Below, one piece after another: positions 5,576 to 7,549 of a stretch of DNA of 7,549 bases. Each line of letters starts with the position of its first letter. Position 1 is the stretch's first letter. The stretch spans positions 1 to 7,549 of the forward strand of contig DFHZ01000160.1 in assembly GCA_002371985.1 (NCBI GenBank). The letters are read 5' to 3'. Both the position numbers and the translations under genes were made by a program. This stretch comes from Ruminococcaceae bacterium UBA3710. GTDB lineage: Bacteria > Bacillota > Clostridia > Oscillospirales > Acutalibacteraceae. Below the pieces are notes generated by a model. The model saw only the letters and a list, made by a program, of their open reading frames with translations. It searched no databases and was not told where the DNA came from.

Positions 5576-5604
5576 ATTCTAACATATTATGACAATATCC
5601 GCAA
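5576..5604 (-). promoter_or_regulatory. Promoter of the toxin gene
   Basis: Read on the minus strand, TTGCGG (5604-5599), a 17-base spacer and TAGAAT (5581-5576) fit a sigma-A promoter of moderate strength, with 4 of 6 matches at -35 and 5 of 6 at -10. The -35 box starts 15 bases after the rlmH stop codon. It is weaker than the antisense promoter, as expected if antitoxin must exceed toxin. Confidence 0.6.
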
Positions 5605-5619
5605 TAGTAACCTTTTAAG

Positions 5620-6099
5620 TCATTTATGATATGTTGACCCTTCGTTTATCATAAAGCAACGGTAGATTTGTTCGAGTAACATTATTCTGAACAACTGGTG
5701 GGGAAATGTCATTTTAGAAAGAGAAAGTCTTAAATCGGCTTTCTCTTTTATACTTTGAGAAAGTCCGTAAGAACTACCTATAATAAAGCAAATATTTTTG
5801 CCGAATGCAGAAAGATTGCTTATTCTTTCTGCAAATTCTTCGCTTCCGATTGCTTTGCCTTCTACGCATAATGCCGACACAAAAAAATCTTTCGGAATTT
5901 TCTTTTCAATCATTTCCGCTTCGGTTTTAAGGGCATTATCAATTTGTGTTGCCGAGGGGTTTTCGGGCAAAGAAACAGGTTGTAGTTCAATTATTTCCAA
6001 GTCGCAAAATCTCGAAAGCCTTTTTTCGTATTCCGCACTTGCAGATTTTAAATAGTTTTCTTTTAGTTTTCCGAGTGTTATAATTTTCAACTTAATCAA
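5620..6099 (-). CDS. rlmH: 23S rRNA (pseudouridine(1915)-N(3))-methyltransferase
   Basis: A 159-residue SPOUT-class methyltransferase, the full family length, that uses S-adenosylmethionine to methylate N3 of pseudouridine 1915 in helix 69 of 23S rRNA. The knotted C-terminal region is clear: IIGSSYGLS (106-114; most relatives have IGGS), LSLSKMTFPHQLFR (125-138), LLEQIYR (141-147) and the terminal GSTYHK with His158. The start is TTG at 6099, overlapping the walJ stop by 2 bases, with GAGG at 6113-6110 as a modest ribosome binding site. Translation is probably coupled to walJ. No terminator is visible before the toxin promoter, so read-through into the toxin region is possible. Confidence 0.95.
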   Translation of the reverse strand: MIKLKIITLGKLKENYLKSASAEYEKRLSRFCDLEIIELQPVSLPENPSATQIDNALKTEAEMIEKKIPKDFFVSALCVEGKAIGSEEFAERISNLSAFGKNICFIIGSSYGLSQSIKEKADLRLSLSKMTFPHQLFRIMLLEQIYRCFMINEGSTYHK

Positions 6100-6884
6100 A
6101 ATACAATTACCTCGTTATTATCAGGCTTTGCCGCTGCTAAAATGTAGTCTTTACCCTTTGTTGCACCGATAAGCGAAAGAGAATTTTGTGCCGAAGACAG
6201 AGCATGGAGCGGAGTGTTGTTGTTCTGGCTTAAATGACCTAAAATAATTCTGTTTGTTCCGCTTTTAAGCAGTTCCGGCAAAAACTGCGAACAACTCGTA
6301 TTGGACAAATGCCCTACATCAGAGAGTATTCTTGCTTTTAACTGCGGAGGGTAAGGACCGTTTTTAAGCATAGTAATATCGTGATTTGATTCTATTAAAA
6401 CGGCTTTTGAGCCGAGCAAGTGATTTTTTGAATCGTCGGTTAAAACTCCGGTATCGGTACAAACCGAAACCTTTTCACCGTTAGGAACGGTAAAAGAATA
6501 ACCGCTTGAATCTTTGCAGTCATGACTTGTTGCAAACCTTGAAACAAGGCAACCGTTTATTTCAATATCTCCCTCGTCCGCTGTAACAACATCACATTTG
6601 TTTGGAAGAATATTACCTGCAATTAAGGCACTTATTGTGCTTCGTGATGCAAATAACGGGATAGAGTTGTTTTTTAAGAATGTTTTAAGCCCTGCTATAT
6701 GGTCGGAATGCTCGTGGGTTATAAAAATACCTCTTATCGTATCAAGGTCTCCACCGACATTTTCGAGAGCCAACACAAACGACTTATACGAACAGCCTAT
6801 ATCTACAAGAAAACCTCCGCTTTCGCAGGAAATATATGTACAATTTGCTTTTGAACCACTAAAAAGCGGACAAATTCTTGACAT
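6096..6884 (-). CDS. walJ: MBL-fold metallohydrolase, WalJ/YycJ type
   Basis: A 262-residue metallo-beta-lactamase-fold protein of the YycJ/WalJ family, whose members are usually about 260 residues and are linked to the WalRK cell-wall system or to DNA processing in Bacillus. The metal-binding motif HEHSDH is at 57-62, a further ligand His121 lies in SHDC, Asp144 in CTDTG, and the C-terminal family motif GHLSN is present. It begins SRICPLFSGSKANCTYI, typical of the family. The ATG at 6884 lies 8 bases after AAGGAG (6898-6893). It overlaps rlmH; in Bacillus the two genes are also neighbours, separated there by an htrA-type protease gene that is absent here. Confidence 0.93.
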   Translation of the reverse strand: MSRICPLFSGSKANCTYISCESGGFLVDIGCSYKSFVLALENVGGDLDTIRGIFITHEHSDHIAGLKTFLKNNSIPLFASRSTISALIAGNILPNKCDVVTADEGDIEINGCLVSRFATSHDCKDSSGYSFTVPNGEKVSVCTDTGVLTDDSKNHLLGSKAVLIESNHDITMLKNGPYPPQLKARILSDVGHLSNTSCSQFLPELLKSGTNRIILGHLSQNNNTPLHALSSAQNSLSLIGATKGKDYILAAAKPDNNEVIVF

Positions 6885-6904
6885 AAGTTTATCTCCTTTT
6901 TCAT

Positions 6905-6940
6905 AAAAATTTAGTGTGGCATATTTTTTGCCACACTAAA
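6905..6940 (-). terminator. Terminator between murA and walJ
   Basis: Arms 6910-6921 and 6929-6940 form a perfect 12-bp stem with loop TATTTTT. On the minus strand it is followed by TTTTT (6909-6905), suiting termination of the murA transcript. The walJ Shine-Dalgarno starts only 6 bases beyond this T-run, so there is no room for a separate walJ promoter between them. Confidence 0.85.
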
Positions 6941-6947
6941 CATATTT

Positions 6948-7549
6948 TTAAGCATTTTTAATTACTTTATATTCCGCAAGGTCGTCAACTCGCTTGATGT
7001 CAGCACCAAGCATAGTAAGTTTTTCGGCTAACTTTTCATATCCACGGTCAATGTGCTCTATATCTTCGACCGTTGTTTCGCCCTTTGCCATAAGACCTGC
7101 AATAATCATAGCGGCCCCTGCACGCAGGTCAACTGATTTAACAGGGGATGGGTTAAGGCGATTAACTCCCGTAATTACGGCGGACTTGCCGTCAACCTGT
7201 ATATCAGCACCCATAAGGGTCAACTGTTCAACATATCTGAAACGGTTGTCCCAAACACCTTCGGTTACGATACTTGTACCGTCGGCAATGGAGAGAAGAG
7301 TTGCAAATTGAGGTTGCATATCGGTAGGAAATCCCGGATGCGGCATAGTTTTTATATTACACTTTTTAGGTCTGCTCGTCATTTTAACCCGTATAGATTC
7401 GTCATTTTCGGTTATTTGAGCACCTACCTCTACTAACTTTGCAACTATTGATTCGAGATGTTTTGGAGTTACATTATCAATAAGAACATCCCCCATAGTA
7501 GCGGCAGCGGCTACCATATAGGTCCCTGCTTCAATCTGGTCGGGAATTA
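6948..7549 (-). CDS. murA: UDP-N-acetylglucosamine 1-carboxyvinyltransferase, 5' end outside the window
   Basis: The C-terminal 199 or so residues of MurA, an enzyme of about 420 residues that transfers enolpyruvate from phosphoenolpyruvate to UDP-GlcNAc in the first committed step of peptidoglycan synthesis in the cytoplasm. The frame runs off the right edge, starting IPDQIEAGTYMVAAAAT; the Met at 7517 is internal, not a start. Diagnostic stretches are PGFPTDMQPQF with the conserved catalytic-region Asp, GVWDNRFRYVEQLTLMGA, and DLRAGAA. The catalytic Cys loop lies in the missing half. Whether this is the MurA1 or MurA2 type cannot be judged. The terminator after it separates it from walJ. 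Confidence 0.97.
   Translation of the reverse strand, partial: IPDQIEAGTYMVAAAATMGDVLIDNVTPKHLESIVAKLVEVGAQITENDESIRVKMTSRPKKCNIKTMPHPGFPTDMQPQFATLLSIADGTSIVTEGVWDNRFRYVEQLTLMGADIQVDGKSAVITGVNRLNPSPVKSVDLRAGAAMIIAGLMAKGETTVEDIEHIDRGYEKLAEKLTMLGADIKRVDDLAEYKVIKNA

Noticed and set aside
5400..5582. Plus-strand 60-residue frame across the toxin locus
   Set aside because: It is the reverse of the holin-like toxin and its leader, and has no suitable ribosome binding site. The minus-strand peptide has a strong Shine-Dalgarno and family-like sequence.
1..7549. CRISPR array, tRNA or rRNA genes
   Set aside because: No regularly spaced direct repeats were seen, and no tRNA cloverleaf or rRNA sequence was recognised by eye on either strand.

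Overview
This is a low-GC Gram-positive chromosome segment, most likely from an uncultured member of the Clostridia. The evidence is AGGAGG-type ribosome binding sites, GTG and TTG starts, AT-rich coding, a clostridial-type polysaccharide deacetylase, and the Firmicutes walJ-rlmH neighbourhood. Genus cannot be told from the window.

Left part (1-1742): about 350 bases of strongly self-complementary, apparently non-coding DNA precede an ECF sigma factor and its overlapping zinc-finger, membrane-anchored anti-sigma factor. The pair has its own ECF-like promoter, which suggests autoregulation. The anti-sigma gene is followed within about 20 bases by the 3' end of an RlmD/TrmA-family rRNA methyltransferase gene. 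That homology begins abruptly at the conserved PPRKGC motif, so the sigma cassette and its leader appear to have been joined to, or inserted into, an older rRNA methyltransferase gene.

Middle part (1735-5217): a small two-helix membrane protein is followed by a tightly overlapping three-gene ABC importer of the nitrate/sulfonate/thiamine-precursor class: lipoprotein, permease and short ATPase. A strong terminator hairpin ends this operon. The 3' arm of that hairpin contains the ribosome binding site of the next gene, a membrane-anchored or secreted polysaccharide deacetylase.

Gap 5208-5619: this contains no long gene but holds what looks like a complete type I toxin-antitoxin locus. On the minus strand is a 28-residue hydrophobic holin-like toxin with a strong Shine-Dalgarno sequence, a promoter, a structured leader and a terminator. 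On the plus strand a perfect-consensus promoter (TTGACA-17-TATAAT) drives a roughly 90-nt RNA, ended by its own terminator, that is fully antisense to the 3' end of the toxin mRNA. The toxin 5' leader carries a two-block copy of the antitoxin RNA's 5' end, so the toxin mRNA can pair its own 5' and 3' regions with the same sequence that the antitoxin would target. This is the most interesting part of the window.

Right part (5620-7549, all minus strand): murA (partial at the right edge, peptidoglycan precursor synthesis), a terminator hairpin, walJ (MBL-fold hydrolase) and rlmH (ribosomal RNA methyltransferase, overlapping walJ). These are conserved housekeeping genes. The toxin lies immediately downstream of rlmH on the same strand.
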